Shown: positions 7,917 to 17,016 of the stretch, one piece after another
Layout: each line of letters opens with the position of its first letter
How positions within the stretch are numbered: position 1 is the stretch's first letter
Source of the DNA: CAZZEX01 sp964653285
GTDB taxonomy: Bacteria; Chloroflexota; Anaerolineae; B4-G1
Assembly: GCA_964653285.1 (NCBI GenBank)
Contig: CAZZEX010000052.1
Span: forward strand, 1 to 32,959
Direction of reading: 5' to 3'
DNA length: 32,959 nt
The notes under the pieces: generated by a model
The model's input: the letters and a program-made list of their open reading frames with translations, nothing else
Told to the model about the DNA's origin: nothing
Database searches by the model: none
Position numbers and translations under genes: made by a program

Positions 7917-9311
7917 TTATTCAGCCTTCTTCTCGGCAACGATCTGGTTCGCCTGTTCCATCACTTCGCCGTACGCTTCAGCGACGGTCTTCTCCCCGAG
8001 CAGCACTAGGTCCCATGCTCTCATCCCCAGGTCGAAGATCTCATTCATGCCCGGGCCAACGGGATCAGTGCCGGTCTTCTCCATGCTCTTACCGAAGGCA
8101 GCAACGTTGGCCGGGGGCTTGCCTTTGAAGCTGTCGAGCCACGTATCCATGGTGGCGGGGATTCCTGACGGGTTCCCGTCCAGCGAGTGGTACATGTTCT
8201 GACTTTCCTCCCCGGCGAAGAACTTCAACCACTGCCAGGTTTCCTCTGGGTGCTTGATCCCCGCGAACGCGGCGACAGTGGAGTACCCTGCGTAAGCCAC
8301 CCTACCGGCTGGGCCGATGGGCACCGGCACGACGTCCCATTCGAAATCCGTGATCTTCTGGAAGTCGGCCAAATGCCATGTGCCTATCATGGTCATGGCG
8401 ATGTTGCCGGTGTAGAAGGCCTGAATGCTACCCTCGCCAGCGAAAGCGCCGAGGAAGTCCGGCGAGGGCATAACGTGGTACTTGAGCAGCAAGTCAGCGA
8501 CGAACTGCATGGCCTCTACCGCCTTCTTCTCGCCGAGCAGGCACTTGTCAGGGAACAAGTCCTTGTCCATGTACTTGCCGCCGTTGCTGTAGATCCAGCT
8601 CTCGGTCCACCACCAGTTGTTGAGAGCGAAGCCATACTGTTCGATGTTGTCGGGGTCAAAGCCTGGGTCGGTGGGGTGCTTCCCGTTCTTGTCCAGGGTC
8701 AGTCTCTGAGCGAGATCCAGGAAGTCACCACCGTCCGACGGGTTCCAGGTCCAGTCATCGGTTGGATAGGGCACACCCGCCTTGTCGAAGAGATCCTTGT
8801 TGTAGACCATGACGATGTCGACCCAACCCATGGGCAGGGCATACAGGCCTCCCTTGTATCGCATCGAGTCCACTATGTCCTGATAGTAGATCCCCAGATC
8901 TACATTGTCCCGCTCGATGTAGGGCATCAGATCGAGGAGACTGCCTGCCACGAGGAAGTCCGCCATCATGCCTGGCTCCGCGAACCAACTATCGGGAGCC
9001 TCGCCAGACACGATCCCGGTCTGGAGCTTGATGAGGAAGTTGTCGTAGCCGCCCCCGTCGACGTGCTCGACAGACACGTTGGGATGGAGCTCGTGGAACC
9101 GCTTGAATACGGGCTCAAGGAATGGATCCGCCTCGTAAGTCATGTACTGCAGCGTGACCGGCTCTGGCTTCGGCGTAGCGATCGGCTTCGGAACAGGGGT
9201 AGCAGTTGGCTCGGCTGGTTTAGCGGTAGGTGCGGGAGCACACGCCGCAAGGACCAGGCTCACCAGAACCACTACCGTGCTCAAAGTGATGAACATAGAC
9301 TTGCATTTCAT
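7917..9311 (-). CDS. Sugar ABC transporter substrate-binding lipoprotein (family 1)
   Basis: 464 residues. The N-terminus is a lipoprotein signal: Lys-rich start, hydrophobic segment at about 7-22 and lipobox LAAC with Cys24 as lipidation site. A Pro/Thr/Ala-rich linker follows (about 25-50), typical of Chloroflexota. The mature domain begins VTLQYMTYEADPF and has family-1 features such as FHELHPNVSVEHV, the internal LPMGWVDIVMVYNKDLFDKAGVP segment region and a Trp-rich C-lobe ending in AEAYGEVMEQANQI. AAGGAGG lies 6 bases before ATG. It should deliver a carbohydrate to the MalF/MalG permeases at 2949-4827. Trp- and Asp-rich stretches suit a sugar ligand, but the specific one is unknown. Confidence 0.93.
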   Translation of the reverse strand: MKCKSMFITLSTVVVLVSLVLAACAPAPTAKPAEPTATPVPKPIATPKPEPVTLQYMTYEADPFLEPVFKRFHELHPNVSVEHVDGGGYDNFLIKLQTGIVSGEAPDSWFAEPGMMADFLVAGSLLDLMPYIERDNVDLGIYYQDIVDSMRYKGGLYALPMGWVDIVMVYNKDLFDKAGVPYPTDDWTWNPSDGGDFLDLAQRLTLDKNGKHPTDPGFDPDNIEQYGFALNNWWWTESWIYSNGGKYMDKDLFPDKCLLGEKKAVEAMQFVADLLLKYHVMPSPDFLGAFAGEGSIQAFYTGNIAMTMIGTWHLADFQKITDFEWDVVPVPIGPAGRVAYAGYSTVAAFAGIKHPEETWQWLKFFAGEESQNMYHSLDGNPSGIPATMDTWLDSFKGKPPANVAAFGKSMEKTGTDPVGPGMNEIFDLGMRAWDLVLLGEKTVAEAYGEVMEQANQIVAEKKAE

Positions 9312-9581
9312 GATTTTCCTCCTTAGTTTTTGAACTAAATGTTGGATGCAAACAGGGTATCGCCTTGAGATGGCACTTTCGCACTTTGCTGATTCTCATC
9401 ATCTCCTTCCTGCATTCACCATGCACCTAGGTCTAGGTACTCTGACCACCAAGGGGCAGTGCCGATTCACTCTGAGCCCCTTACCCAGGGAAAACTTTAG
9501 GGAATAATCTTCGTGAGGCCGTCCGTGTTCATAGCTCTTATCTCCTCCTTCTAGTGTTGGTGACACTCTGCAATTCATGCG

Positions 9582-10712
9582 TTATAACTCGACCTTACAT
9601 TCCCACAGATATCCCGAGCGATCCGGATTGTCCGTCTCACCCACGTAGAACAGACCAGGGCGGGGTTCACAAATGACATGGGTTAGGAAAGGCGAGGTCT
9701 TACGTTCCGAGTCATAGATCGGACCCAGATCGAAGAAGTGTGCAGTGTCTCGATCATAGGCAAATAGATGGGTGTCATAGTCATCGCCTCCGCATCCGTA
9801 GATGAGGCCATCCTTGCCCACGATGAGGCCCGGTATGCGTGGGCGCGCGAGGGGCCGGCCCAGGTACTTTACTTCTACCGACTCTGGATCAAGCCTTACA
9901 AGCGCCCCTGCCCGCGTGCCGATGTAGATGTAGCCATCACTGCCGTTCACAGCACTGTCGAGCTCAGCGGCGTCACCAGGATAGAGAGAGGGCAGACTGA
10001 CCTGGTACCAGGTCATCTTATCAGGATCTGGATCATACTTGAACAGATTGTTGCACACCTCTGCCCCGACCTCGGTTGCCCAGGTCCCTCCCCAGGTGCC
10101 CCATAAGTTGCCATCGTCATCAATCACCGGTGAGTGGGGCAAACTACCGATGTACCCAAGATTTCTACTCGTCCGTGAAGTGATGTCGAAGCGGAATGCA
10201 TGCGCAACGGGATAGGTGAAACCGTAGATGATCTTTCGCTGCTTATCAAGGGCGACGCACTGAATATAATCTGGCGGAAGCGGTATCCCTAATATCTCGA
10301 TCTCGCCTGCCCGGGGATCGTAACGAAAGATCTTGCCTCCCTTTGCCTCGGCCCGCTGGTCCAGATCGTGAAGACCAGCAGTCGCCCCATACACAACACC
10401 ATTCCCGTCTATGGCCAAAGACCGATGGATCTTGACGTCAAATCGTTCCGCCACAGACTGAAAGCCTAGACTCCGAAACTCCTTGGTGTCAAGGTCGAAG
10501 GTATACAGAATATCGTTGTTGAATGCGGTCAGGCCACAATACAGCAAGCCATCATAGGAGTTGTAGGCCATCCACACCGTGGATATGAGCCGACCACTCA
10601 GTTCTGGATCTTTCTGGAAGTCTTCGAAAAGCAGATGGCGTTGCCTTTCCTGGTCATTGGCATCGAAGTGGACATCGCGCAGTATGTATGACACAACAGT
10701 CATGGTTGGCAT
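9582..10712 (-). CDS. Beta-propeller protein of unknown function
   Basis: 376 residues with six or seven repeats of a strand pattern ending in an aromatic-Asp-x(5-9)-Leu-Gly unit: FDLDTKEFRSLG, YDPRAGEIEILG, FDITSRTSRNLG, LDPESVEVKYLG and YDRDTAHFFDLG. Each is preceded by a DGxxY or GxxYG element. This is the signature of a WD40/NHL/SMP-30-like beta-propeller. No signal peptide is visible. It lies between a Gfo/Idh oxidoreductase and the sugar-binding lipoprotein, which suggests a lactonase, lyase or binding role in the same sugar pathway; catalytic residues cannot be assigned. AAGGAG about 10 bases upstream supports ATG 10712, with an internal ATG three codons on as alternative. Confidence 0.8.
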   Translation of the reverse strand: MPTMTVVSYILRDVHFDANDQERQRHLLFEDFQKDPELSGRLISTVWMAYNSYDGLLYCGLTAFNNDILYTFDLDTKEFRSLGFQSVAERFDVKIHRSLAIDGNGVVYGATAGLHDLDQRAEAKGGKIFRYDPRAGEIEILGIPLPPDYIQCVALDKQRKIIYGFTYPVAHAFRFDITSRTSRNLGYIGSLPHSPVIDDDGNLWGTWGGTWATEVGAEVCNNLFKYDPDPDKMTWYQVSLPSLYPGDAAELDSAVNGSDGYIYIGTRAGALVRLDPESVEVKYLGRPLARPRIPGLIVGKDGLIYGCGGDDYDTHLFAYDRDTAHFFDLGPIYDSERKTSPFLTHVICEPRPGLFYVGETDNPDRSGYLWECKVEL

Positions 10713-10738
10713 GAGAACTCGCTCCTTTCTATTTTGCT

Positions 10739-11776
10739 CTATTTTCCTGGCTTTGCTCTCAAGAGGGAACTTGGAGCCACGGGGCGACCTTCCTCCATTG
10801 AGCGTACAGCGGCTTCGATCATAGCGACTGCCTCAAGCCCACGCTCGGCGGTAGTGATGGGCGTCTTGTCATCGGCCACGCAGTCGATGAAATGCATCGC
10901 GTAGCCATAATCCGAGGCCATCAGCTTGCCATCAATCTCATCTACCCCCCAGCCATATGCATGCTTGTCCGTAGTAGACACCTCGATGCCGCTGCGGTTT
11001 TGCCCATAGTTCAAGCGGCCCTTGGTGCCGTAGATAGTCAGATCGAACTCCACGATGCTGGGGTAGGAACGGGGGATAATCCAGCATGTCTCAAAGGTAA
11101 AGAAACAGTGGTCGAATTTCACCATCGCTTGTATGGCCGAGTAGGCATCAATGCCGATTTCGGCGAGCCCTTTCTTCGTTCCCTGGGCATACACCTCTAT
11201 CGCCTTCTGTCCTGTGAACCAGCGGGCCAGGTCCATGCTGTGGGCGAAGAGAAACCAGTGCGGACCAGACTGACTGGCCCAGGAAAGCATCTCCGTGGGC
11301 ACTTGTAGGGTGTTACTCTGGCGAATGTAGCCCATCACCAAGTCACCGATCTCACCTTTTTGAATGGTATCGTACATGGTGATCATTGGCGGATTGAAAC
11401 GCATGCCCTGGGCTACCATCACTTTCACGCCCTGCCGCTCTGCTGCAGCGACGATCTCTTCCCCTTCGGCCACACTGGTGGTCAGTGGCTTCTCGATAAG
11501 CACGTGTTTTCCAGCCTGGATCATAGCTAGTGCGGGGGCTGTATGGGCAAAGTCCGGCGTGGCGATGCTAACAGCATCCGCATCACTCATGGCTATTTCA
11601 TTGTAGTCCGTGGTGTATTCGCACCCATATTTCTCAGCCACGGTCTTGGCACGTTCCTCGTTGGTGTCACAAACGCACATCAATTCGCTGCGGTCGTATC
11701 TATGCCACGTCTTTGCGTGCCACTCGCCTATCAGTCCCACGCCGACCACCGAAACTTGGACCTTACGTTGTGCCAT
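10739..11776 (-). CDS. Gfo/Idh/MocA family NAD(P)-dependent oxidoreductase
   Basis: 345 residues. The N-terminal Rossmann domain carries GVGLIG (12-17) and a strand ending in VCDTNEERA that binds the nucleotide ribose. EKPLTTS (95-101) contains the conserved catalytic Lys96 of the EKP motif. The C-terminal domain has FAHSMDLARWFTG, the position of the family's substrate-binding Asp/His pair. Such enzymes oxidise or reduce hydroxyls of sugars, inositols or their derivatives. The start has AAGGAGG behind it (TCAAGGAGGTGTTAGC before ATG). It heads the carbohydrate cluster running down to 967, so it probably acts on the imported sugar. Confidence 0.92.
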   Translation of the reverse strand: MAQRKVQVSVVGVGLIGEWHAKTWHRYDRSELMCVCDTNEERAKTVAEKYGCEYTTDYNEIAMSDADAVSIATPDFAHTAPALAMIQAGKHVLIEKPLTTSVAEGEEIVAAAERQGVKVMVAQGMRFNPPMITMYDTIQKGEIGDLVMGYIRQSNTLQVPTEMLSWASQSGPHWFLFAHSMDLARWFTGQKAIEVYAQGTKKGLAEIGIDAYSAIQAMVKFDHCFFTFETCWIIPRSYPSIVEFDLTIYGTKGRLNYGQNRSGIEVSTTDKHAYGWGVDEIDGKLMASDYGYAMHFIDCVADDKTPITTAERGLEAVAMIEAAVRSMEEGRPVAPSSLLRAKPGK

Positions 11777-12031
11777 GCTAACACCTCCTTGACTTGATTG
11801 GTGAACGATTGGTAACTGGCCCAGAACTTTTTCTCAGTGGTTAGGCACCCCGTTGACGAAATCGAGCGACCTTGGTATCTTGAGCTTAGACTATGACTAA
11901 GTCGCCATCTCACCGGCATTGGGTCGCCCGTGTTGGGCTTTTTCGCTGATACGAACGATTTAGACCTTAGTTGCACAACCGTTACACTATCTTGAGACTA
12001 CCGCCTCCTATGACTTATCAATCCGCCGCTT

Positions 12032-12808
12032 CTAACCTGAGTGCTGGAGCAAGGAGGCGGAGTCTTGATCAAGATAAAGTTTGGTGTGCTCTAGAGTGCG
12101 CAGGATAGACGCCGGACAGTCCGGCGTGACCGGGCCTTCCAGCGTCGCCTTGACTGCAGAGGCTTTGCGCGCTTCTGGTACCACCACCAGCACGTGCGGG
12201 GGTTTCAGCAGCGCTGGCACAGTCAGCGTGATTGCCTCCCTTGGCACTTCATCGAGGGTGGCAAAGTGCCCCTCACTTACTTGCTGCTCGCGGGTCGTTT
12301 CGGCCAGCGTCACAACGTGGATGGTCTTATCAGTGTCAAAATCGGCGGGTGGGTCATCGAAGGCCAGGTGCCCATTTTCGCCGATACCAAGTACACAAGC
12401 CACTGGCTCGTACTCTGTGAGCAAAGAGGTGTAACGCGCCAACTCAGCTTTGATGTCTTCAGCGTCGCCCTTGATACCATAGAATATACGCGGATGAACG
12501 ACATCAGTGAGTCGCTCACGGGTGTAACGTCGGAGACTGGCCGGGTGTCGGTCTGAGATGCCGAGGTACTCGTCCATGTGAAACACTGTGACTTTGTCCC
12601 AGGCAATGTCCTGTTTGGCCTGCAATGCCTTCATGAATGAAAGCTGCGAGTTGCCCGTCGCAACGATGATTGATGCTTCTCCACGCTCAGTAATAGTTGA
12701 TCGGAGGATCTCAGCCAGCGCGTCGGCGGCAGCCACCCCAAGAGCTTCGTTAGAGTCATAAATGTTGACCGGCATTTTTTCATATTTTACTGTCTTCACT
12801 GGTTTCAC
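12032..12808 (-). CDS. nagB: Glucosamine-6-phosphate deaminase-like protein
   Basis: About 258 residues from the chosen start. NagB converts glucosamine-6-phosphate to fructose-6-phosphate and ammonia in the cytoplasm. Motifs are VATGNSQ (phosphate loop), VFHMDEYLG (general-base Asp) and LGIGENGHLAFDDPP. In classical NagB the last motif has Asp-Gly-His and Asn-Glu-Pro; here Asn replaces the first Asp and Asp replaces the Glu. It therefore belongs to a divergent NagB-like group and its substrate may differ. The GTG at 12808 is preferred over an ATG at 12829 because AGGAG lies 7 bases upstream of it; the ATG has no such site. It lies 83 bases downstream of nagA. Confidence 0.85.
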   Translation of the reverse strand: MKPVKTVKYEKMPVNIYDSNEALGVAAADALAEILRSTITERGEASIIVATGNSQLSFMKALQAKQDIAWDKVTVFHMDEYLGISDRHPASLRRYTRERLTDVVHPRIFYGIKGDAEDIKAELARYTSLLTEYEPVACVLGIGENGHLAFDDPPADFDTDKTIHVVTLAETTREQQVSEGHFATLDEVPREAITLTVPALLKPPHVLVVVPEARKASAVKATLEGPVTPDCPASILRTLEHTKLYLDQDSASLLQHSG

Positions 12809-12815
12809 TGATACT

Positions 12816-12820
12816 CTCCT
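12816..12820 (-). promoter_or_regulatory. Ribosome binding site deciding the nagB start
   Basis: AGGAG, 7 bases upstream of GTG 12808. It lies inside the longer frame that begins at ATG 12829, so it argues for initiation at the GTG. Confidence 0.55.
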
Positions 12821-12891
12821 CTCTCGCATCGCTATCGTCAGCCAAGGTGCTTACGATAGCGCTAAACCTAAGAACACTGCCTCCCTCCAGT

Positions 12892-14088
12892 TTATGCAGC
12901 ATACATCCACTGTCCGCCGATCATTGTTCGCCGAGCAGTAAAATCGTCCTCAAAGATGGCTATATCAGCATCCTTGCCAGCTTCAAGACTACCCTTGCGA
13001 TCATCAAGACTGATGACGCGCGCCGGTGTCAGGGTTGCCATCCGAATCACCTCCACCAGCGGGATGCCAGCAACGTCTGTCAAGATTGGCACCATCTGGT
13101 TCACCAGTGTGGTACTGCCCGCGAAGCGCGTATGGTCCAGAAGCATCCCAACGCCATCATGCACCTCATATTCCATTTCGCCCATATGAAAGTGAGTGCC
13201 TTCCGGCATCCCCGCGCCGCTGGTCGCGTCAGAAATCACACACAGGCGATCTGCCCCCTTGCACTTGTATGCTAGCTTCATCAAAGTAGGCGGCAGATGC
13301 TTATTATCAGCGATCATCTCTGCAGTCAGTTCGTCAAAGACCAGCGATGCCTCTAGGAGGCCAGGCTTTCGCCAGGGACCTTCGCGCACGGCCCTGGATT
13401 GTCCGCTCCACAAATGAATGACGTGACGCAGGCCGACTTTTATCGCCGCCAACACGTCCTCATCCTTTGCAGAACTGTGCCCTGCCGCTGGCACGATATC
13501 CAGCTTTGCTAGCCTGGCCGTGAGTTCCAGGGCGCCCGGCAACTCCGGCGCATAGCTCATTATCTTGATCACGTTGTGGTGTTCCAGCAACACGTCGGGC
13601 GTGCCGTCATCCGGGGTCCGGATATTCTTTGGGTCTTGCGCGCCTTTTTGCGCCATGCTGAAGTAAGGGCCTTCCAAATGCACACCCAACATGTGAGATC
13701 CTTTGTGCGATTCGTCCATCCACTGGCGGCCAAATTCCAAACATTTCACCAGGTCGGGGATAGGGGCCGCTGCTATTGTCATCAGCAGCGACGTCACGCC
13801 GTGTGCTATATTCCCTTCCGTGATAGACGCGAACGCCTCTACTGTGGGTTCGTTGAATGTATGACCAAATGCCCCGTGGATATGGATGTCGATCAATCCC
13901 GGCGCGATGTAGCGCCCACCCACGTCAATCTTTTCTGTGCTATCATCCAGAGAGCCCGCATCGCCGATGCCTAAGATCTTATCCCCTTCCACGATAACCG
14001 CTTTGCCGGTCACAACTTTCTGGGGTAAAATCACGCGACCATTGGTCAAAGCGAGCCGCCCCTTTGCCTGCTCTAGCTTTTTCCTCAT
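12892..14088 (-). CDS. nagA: N-acetylglucosamine-6-phosphate deacetylase
   Basis: 398 residues, amidohydrolase fold. It removes acetate from N-acetylglucosamine-6-phosphate, giving the substrate of NagB. Metal and catalytic motifs: HIH at 69-71, HLEGPYFS at 137-144, GHSSA with His204, His225 in VIHLWSG and catalytic Asp287 in VISDATSGAG. The C-terminus has the usual ATLTPARVISLDDRKGSLEAGKDAD region. The substrate loop after His225 reads WSGQSRAVREG rather than the common YNAMSP form, so some shift in sugar specificity is possible. It precedes the NagB-like gene and follows the GntR regulator, a familiar amino-sugar layout. Confidence 0.92.
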   Translation of the reverse strand: MRKKLEQAKGRLALTNGRVILPQKVVTGKAVIVEGDKILGIGDAGSLDDSTEKIDVGGRYIAPGLIDIHIHGAFGHTFNEPTVEAFASITEGNIAHGVTSLLMTIAAAPIPDLVKCLEFGRQWMDESHKGSHMLGVHLEGPYFSMAQKGAQDPKNIRTPDDGTPDVLLEHHNVIKIMSYAPELPGALELTARLAKLDIVPAAGHSSAKDEDVLAAIKVGLRHVIHLWSGQSRAVREGPWRKPGLLEASLVFDELTAEMIADNKHLPPTLMKLAYKCKGADRLCVISDATSGAGMPEGTHFHMGEMEYEVHDGVGMLLDHTRFAGSTTLVNQMVPILTDVAGIPLVEVIRMATLTPARVISLDDRKGSLEAGKDADIAIFEDDFTARRTMIGGQWMYAA

Positions 14089-14280
14089 TATGATGCTGTC
14101 CTCTCCTAGACACGCATCGTTGTAAAAGCTCGGCTCATCTAATAAAAGTCCAATGGAGTCTTCCCAAAATTTCTAGCACCGCCATTACACTCTCATTTGA
14201 CCATTTGCCACGTTTGTAGTTTCCTGCTTGCCATACGACAGCAACATCCACCACAGACCGATGTCAGTTAGCACTCACTT

Positions 14281-14967
14281 CTAAATCACTGCTCCCATAT
14301 CGGCCAGGAGAGATCGTTTGGCGCGCCTGAGGTGAGCGTCCATCTCGGCCTTGGCGGTTTCCACATCCCTTGCTTCCAGAGCAGCCATGATGCGCTCATG
14401 TTCTTCCTGGGCTGTGTCAAGCTCCCGCTCCGAGCGCCTGTAACGTATCCGGGCCATCTGCGCGTGCACGTTCTCTCGATCGTGGGCCTGGCAGAGACAC
14501 TGATTGCCGGTGAGGGCGACGAGTTGTCGGTGGAGTTGATGGTCCAAGGTCAGATAGCGAGGGTAAATGGCATCGCGATCCTCCGCAGTGACTAGGTCGC
14601 CTAGTTCCTGAACAATCGCCCGCAATTTCCTTACGTCTTCGTCGCTTGCTCGCTGCACCGCCAGTTCGACCGCGTAGACCTCAAGCACCCTCCGCACATC
14701 AAATGATTCGGCAATTTCCTTAGGGCCGGGGTCGGTGACATAGGTGCCAGAGCGGGGGGCAATTCTTATCAGGCCCTCCATCTCCAATCGGATCAAAGCC
14801 TCCTTAAGAGGCGTCCGGCTTATGCCCAACTGCTTTTCAATGGCGTCGAGGTTGAGGCGTTGCCCAGGGGTGAATTCCTTACTGACGACCTTCTCTCGCA
14901 GTATATCGTAGGCAGCCTCACTGATCTTACGCGTGTTAATGTGCGACAGAGAAGGACCTGTCTCCAT
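14281..14967 (-). CDS. GntR family transcriptional regulator, FadR/FCD type
   Basis: 228 residues. The N-terminal winged helix-turn-helix spans about 12-77 and includes LNLDAIEKQLGISRTPLKEA and the wing IAPRSGTYV. The C-terminal all-helical FCD domain (about 85-220) keeps likely metal ligands in LDHQLHRQL, ENVHAQM and EEHERIM. Such repressors respond to small organic acids or sugar derivatives. The gene has its own strong promoter and a palindrome at the expected transcription start, suggesting autoregulation. It lies upstream of nagA and nagB on the same strand (192-base gap), so it may control them too. GGGGG lies 4 bases before ATG. Confidence 0.92.
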   Translation of the reverse strand: METGPSLSHINTRKISEAAYDILREKVVSKEFTPGQRLNLDAIEKQLGISRTPLKEALIRLEMEGLIRIAPRSGTYVTDPGPKEIAESFDVRRVLEVYAVELAVQRASDEDVRKLRAIVQELGDLVTAEDRDAIYPRYLTLDHQLHRQLVALTGNQCLCQAHDRENVHAQMARIRYRRSERELDTAQEEHERIMAALEARDVETAKAEMDAHLRRAKRSLLADMGAVI

Positions 14968-14992
14968 AGTTCCCCCAAAGTGGATAAATCTA

Positions 14993-15005
14993 AAATCTCA
15001 GATTT
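14993..15005. promoter_or_regulatory. Candidate GntR operator
   Basis: AAATCT-C-AGATTT is a perfect 6+1+6 palindrome whose edge falls about 7-8 bases downstream of the -10 box, that is, on the predicted transcription start. A half-like copy (AAATCTAAAATCT) overlaps it. The position fits negative autoregulation of the GntR gene. Confidence 0.5.
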
Positions 15006-15012
15006 CAGTGCT

Positions 15013-15041
15013 ATTTTACCATGACTTTCCCGGCTTGTCAA
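15013..15041 (-). promoter_or_regulatory. Sigma70-type promoter of the GntR regulator gene
   Basis: On the minus strand TTGACA (15041-15036), a 17-base spacer and TAAAAT (15018-15013). The -35 is perfect, the -10 differs from consensus at one base, and spacing is optimal. It lies 46 bases upstream of the ATG at 14967. Confidence 0.75.
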
Positions 15042-15170
15042 GGCTTCCTGTCTGGTGTCTGGTGACTGTTTCAAAAACGGGGAAACTGGTGGTGAGATGG
15101 GAGTATCCTCGATGGGAGGTTTGGAGATGCGCCTGCGCGTAAGTACTCCCCGTGTAGAGCCGACGGTAGT

Positions 15171-15484
15171 AAGCGAGGCGCACCACTCGGACCGGCTCAA
15201 GGGCTGGCTGTCCTGTTCTACCTGCTGGGGCTCAGCTACGAGGGCGTGGAAGACGCCTTGACAGTCCTGGAGTGTCCCCTGGGCAAGAGCACCGTCTATC
15301 GGGATGTCCAGGCGGCAGGGGAGAGAGCGTGCTCTGGACTCTCAATGCTTGGGCCTTGACCCGCAATTGCTGGCGCTTTCTCGAGGGCACCAAACTCATT
15401 GGCCAGTCTCCCTTTGAACTGGCCGGAGATTGCTTCTACAACATCCCATGCAGTGGGGCAATCTGGCCCTATGCGCTTTCCTGA
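15171..15484 (+). pseudogene. Transposase-like remnant, frameshifted
   Basis: The only recognisable plus-strand coding remnant. One frame reads LAVLFYLLGLSYEGVEDAL then CPLGKSTVYRDVQAAGERA, a helix-turn-helix arrangement like the N-terminal part of some transposases, and stops at 15359. A second frame continues with NCWRFLEGTKLIGQSPFELA and ends IWPYALS at 15484. The central catalytic part is absent. No terminal repeats were identified, so this is a scar rather than an element. It abuts the decayed xylulokinase gene and may mark the event that damaged this region. Confidence 0.5.
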
Positions 15485-15505
15485 TGTGTGTTAATTTCTT
15501 CTGAT

Positions 15506-17007
15506 CTACGCAAACTCTTTCAGGTGTGGCTGTGGCTCTCCCTCTGTCGTCAGGTGCTTGCTCACGACCTGGGCAATGGCCTCAAATGCTGGCGCGAGCG
15601 CAGGACACAGCGCGGTAGCGCGGATAATAATCGGCATATGCGGGCACTGTTGGATCAGGTTGTGTGCGGCCTATCCCCGGATCGCCACGTCACAGGCCTC
15701 GGCGGCGCTGTGGTACACGCCAGCGCCCACACCCGCCAGCAGCGCCGCGCCGTAGGCGCACCTTCGGTCACGTTGACCGTTACGATCTCTGTGTTGAAAA
15801 CGTCCGCCGGAATCTGGCGCCACAGTGGGCTACGCGCCCCTCCACCCGAAACCCGTACTTGCTCCATAGAAATCTCTAGCGCATGCATCAATTCCAGCGA
15901 GTCGCGCAGGCCATACGTCACACCCTCCAGCACAGCCCGCGTTAAGTGGGCTTTGCGATGTCGCAATGTAAGCCCAAAGAACACGCCCCGCGCGTTGGGA
16001 TCGGGATAGGAGGTGCGCTCGCCGCTCAGATATGGGAGAAAGAGCAATCCTTCACAGTCAGGCGACACCTCGGCGGCAGCCTCGGTCAGCAGATCATAGG
16101 CGTCACACCCTGATTCTTCAGCCCGGACGCGCTCCATGTCGCCCAACGCGTTGCGGTACCAGCGGAAGCTGCCGGCAGCCGAGAGCATCACCCCCATCAG
16201 ATGCCACATGCCGGGCACGGCCTGGCAAAAGGCGTGCAGTTTCCCCTCTGGCTCCATACGATAGGTATCCGATGCCACGAGAACCACGCCCGACGTACCC
16301 AGAGTGAACCGTGACCACTCCCTCCGCGATGATGCCCGTGCCGAAGGCCTGAGCTGCCTGGTCGCCGGCACCGCCCACCACCGATGTGCCTTCCAACAGA
16401 CTCGTTTCCCTGGCGGCTCGTGCGCTCACGCGAGCGCTGACCAAAGGCGATTTGGTTACCTCCGGAAGCCACCGGCGCGGTACAGCCAGAGCCATCAGCA
16501 TCTCATCCGACCATCTGCGCTGGCCCACATCGAACATTGAGGTTCCCGACGCATCCGACACCTCGCTGAAGAAGCCTCCCGTCAGGCAATAGCGACGTAG
16601 TCTTTGGGCAGCAGGACTTTTGCGATCCGCCTGTAGACTTCCGGCTCATGCTCACGCACCCACGCGATCTTGGGCGCGGTGAAGCCAGGCAACACCGGAT
16701 TGCCGGTGAGCTGGAGCGCCTTGTCCGCGCCCACCTTTTGGGTAATAGCGGTGCACTGGTCAGCAATACGCTGATCGTTCCACGTGATGCACGGACGCAG
16801 AACCCCGCCATGGGCGTCCAGCAGCACAGGGCCGTGCATCTGCCCGGTGAGGCCCACGCTGGCCACCTGCCCAGGTTCCACATTGCCCTCGTCCAACACT
16901 TGCTGGATGCTGGTCACCGTAGCGGTCCACCAGTCGGCGGGGTCTTGTTCCGCCCACAGGGGTTGAGGTGTAAACATCGGGTACTCGGTTGTGGCGCTGG
17001 CCTTCAC
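15506..17007 (-). pseudogene. xylB: Xylulokinase (FGGY family) pseudogene
   Basis: Homology to xylulokinase runs for about 1.5 kb but in at least five successive frame segments. Segment 1 (17007-16594) has LTGQMHGPVLLDAHGG and ITWNDQR; segment 2 (to about 16305) has DASGTSMFDVGQRRW and VVGGAGDQAAQAFG; segment 3 (to about 15755) has TLGTSGVVLVASD, LPYLSGERTSYPDPNARG and SGGGARSPLWRQI; then YGAALLAGVGAGVYHSAAEA, QPDPTVPAYADYYPRYRA and a tail ending HLKEFA before TAG 15506-15508. The N-terminal ATP-site segment (the GIDxGTS motif, about 25 residues) is missing, with a stop directly upstream. Single-base losses explain most breaks. The gene is not functional unless these are sequencing errors, which the absent N-terminus argues against. 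Confidence 0.85.
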
Positions 17008-17016
17008 GACGCCGTC

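Noticed and set aside
8187..9326. 379-codon plus-strand open frame opposite the sugar-binding protein
   Set aside because: Antisense shadow of a strongly supported lipoprotein gene; the composition shows no independent protein character.
11920..11950. GCCC-GTGTT-GGGC followed by TTTTT on the plus strand
   Set aside because: Only a 4-bp stem, and no plus-strand gene upstream to terminate; too weak to call.
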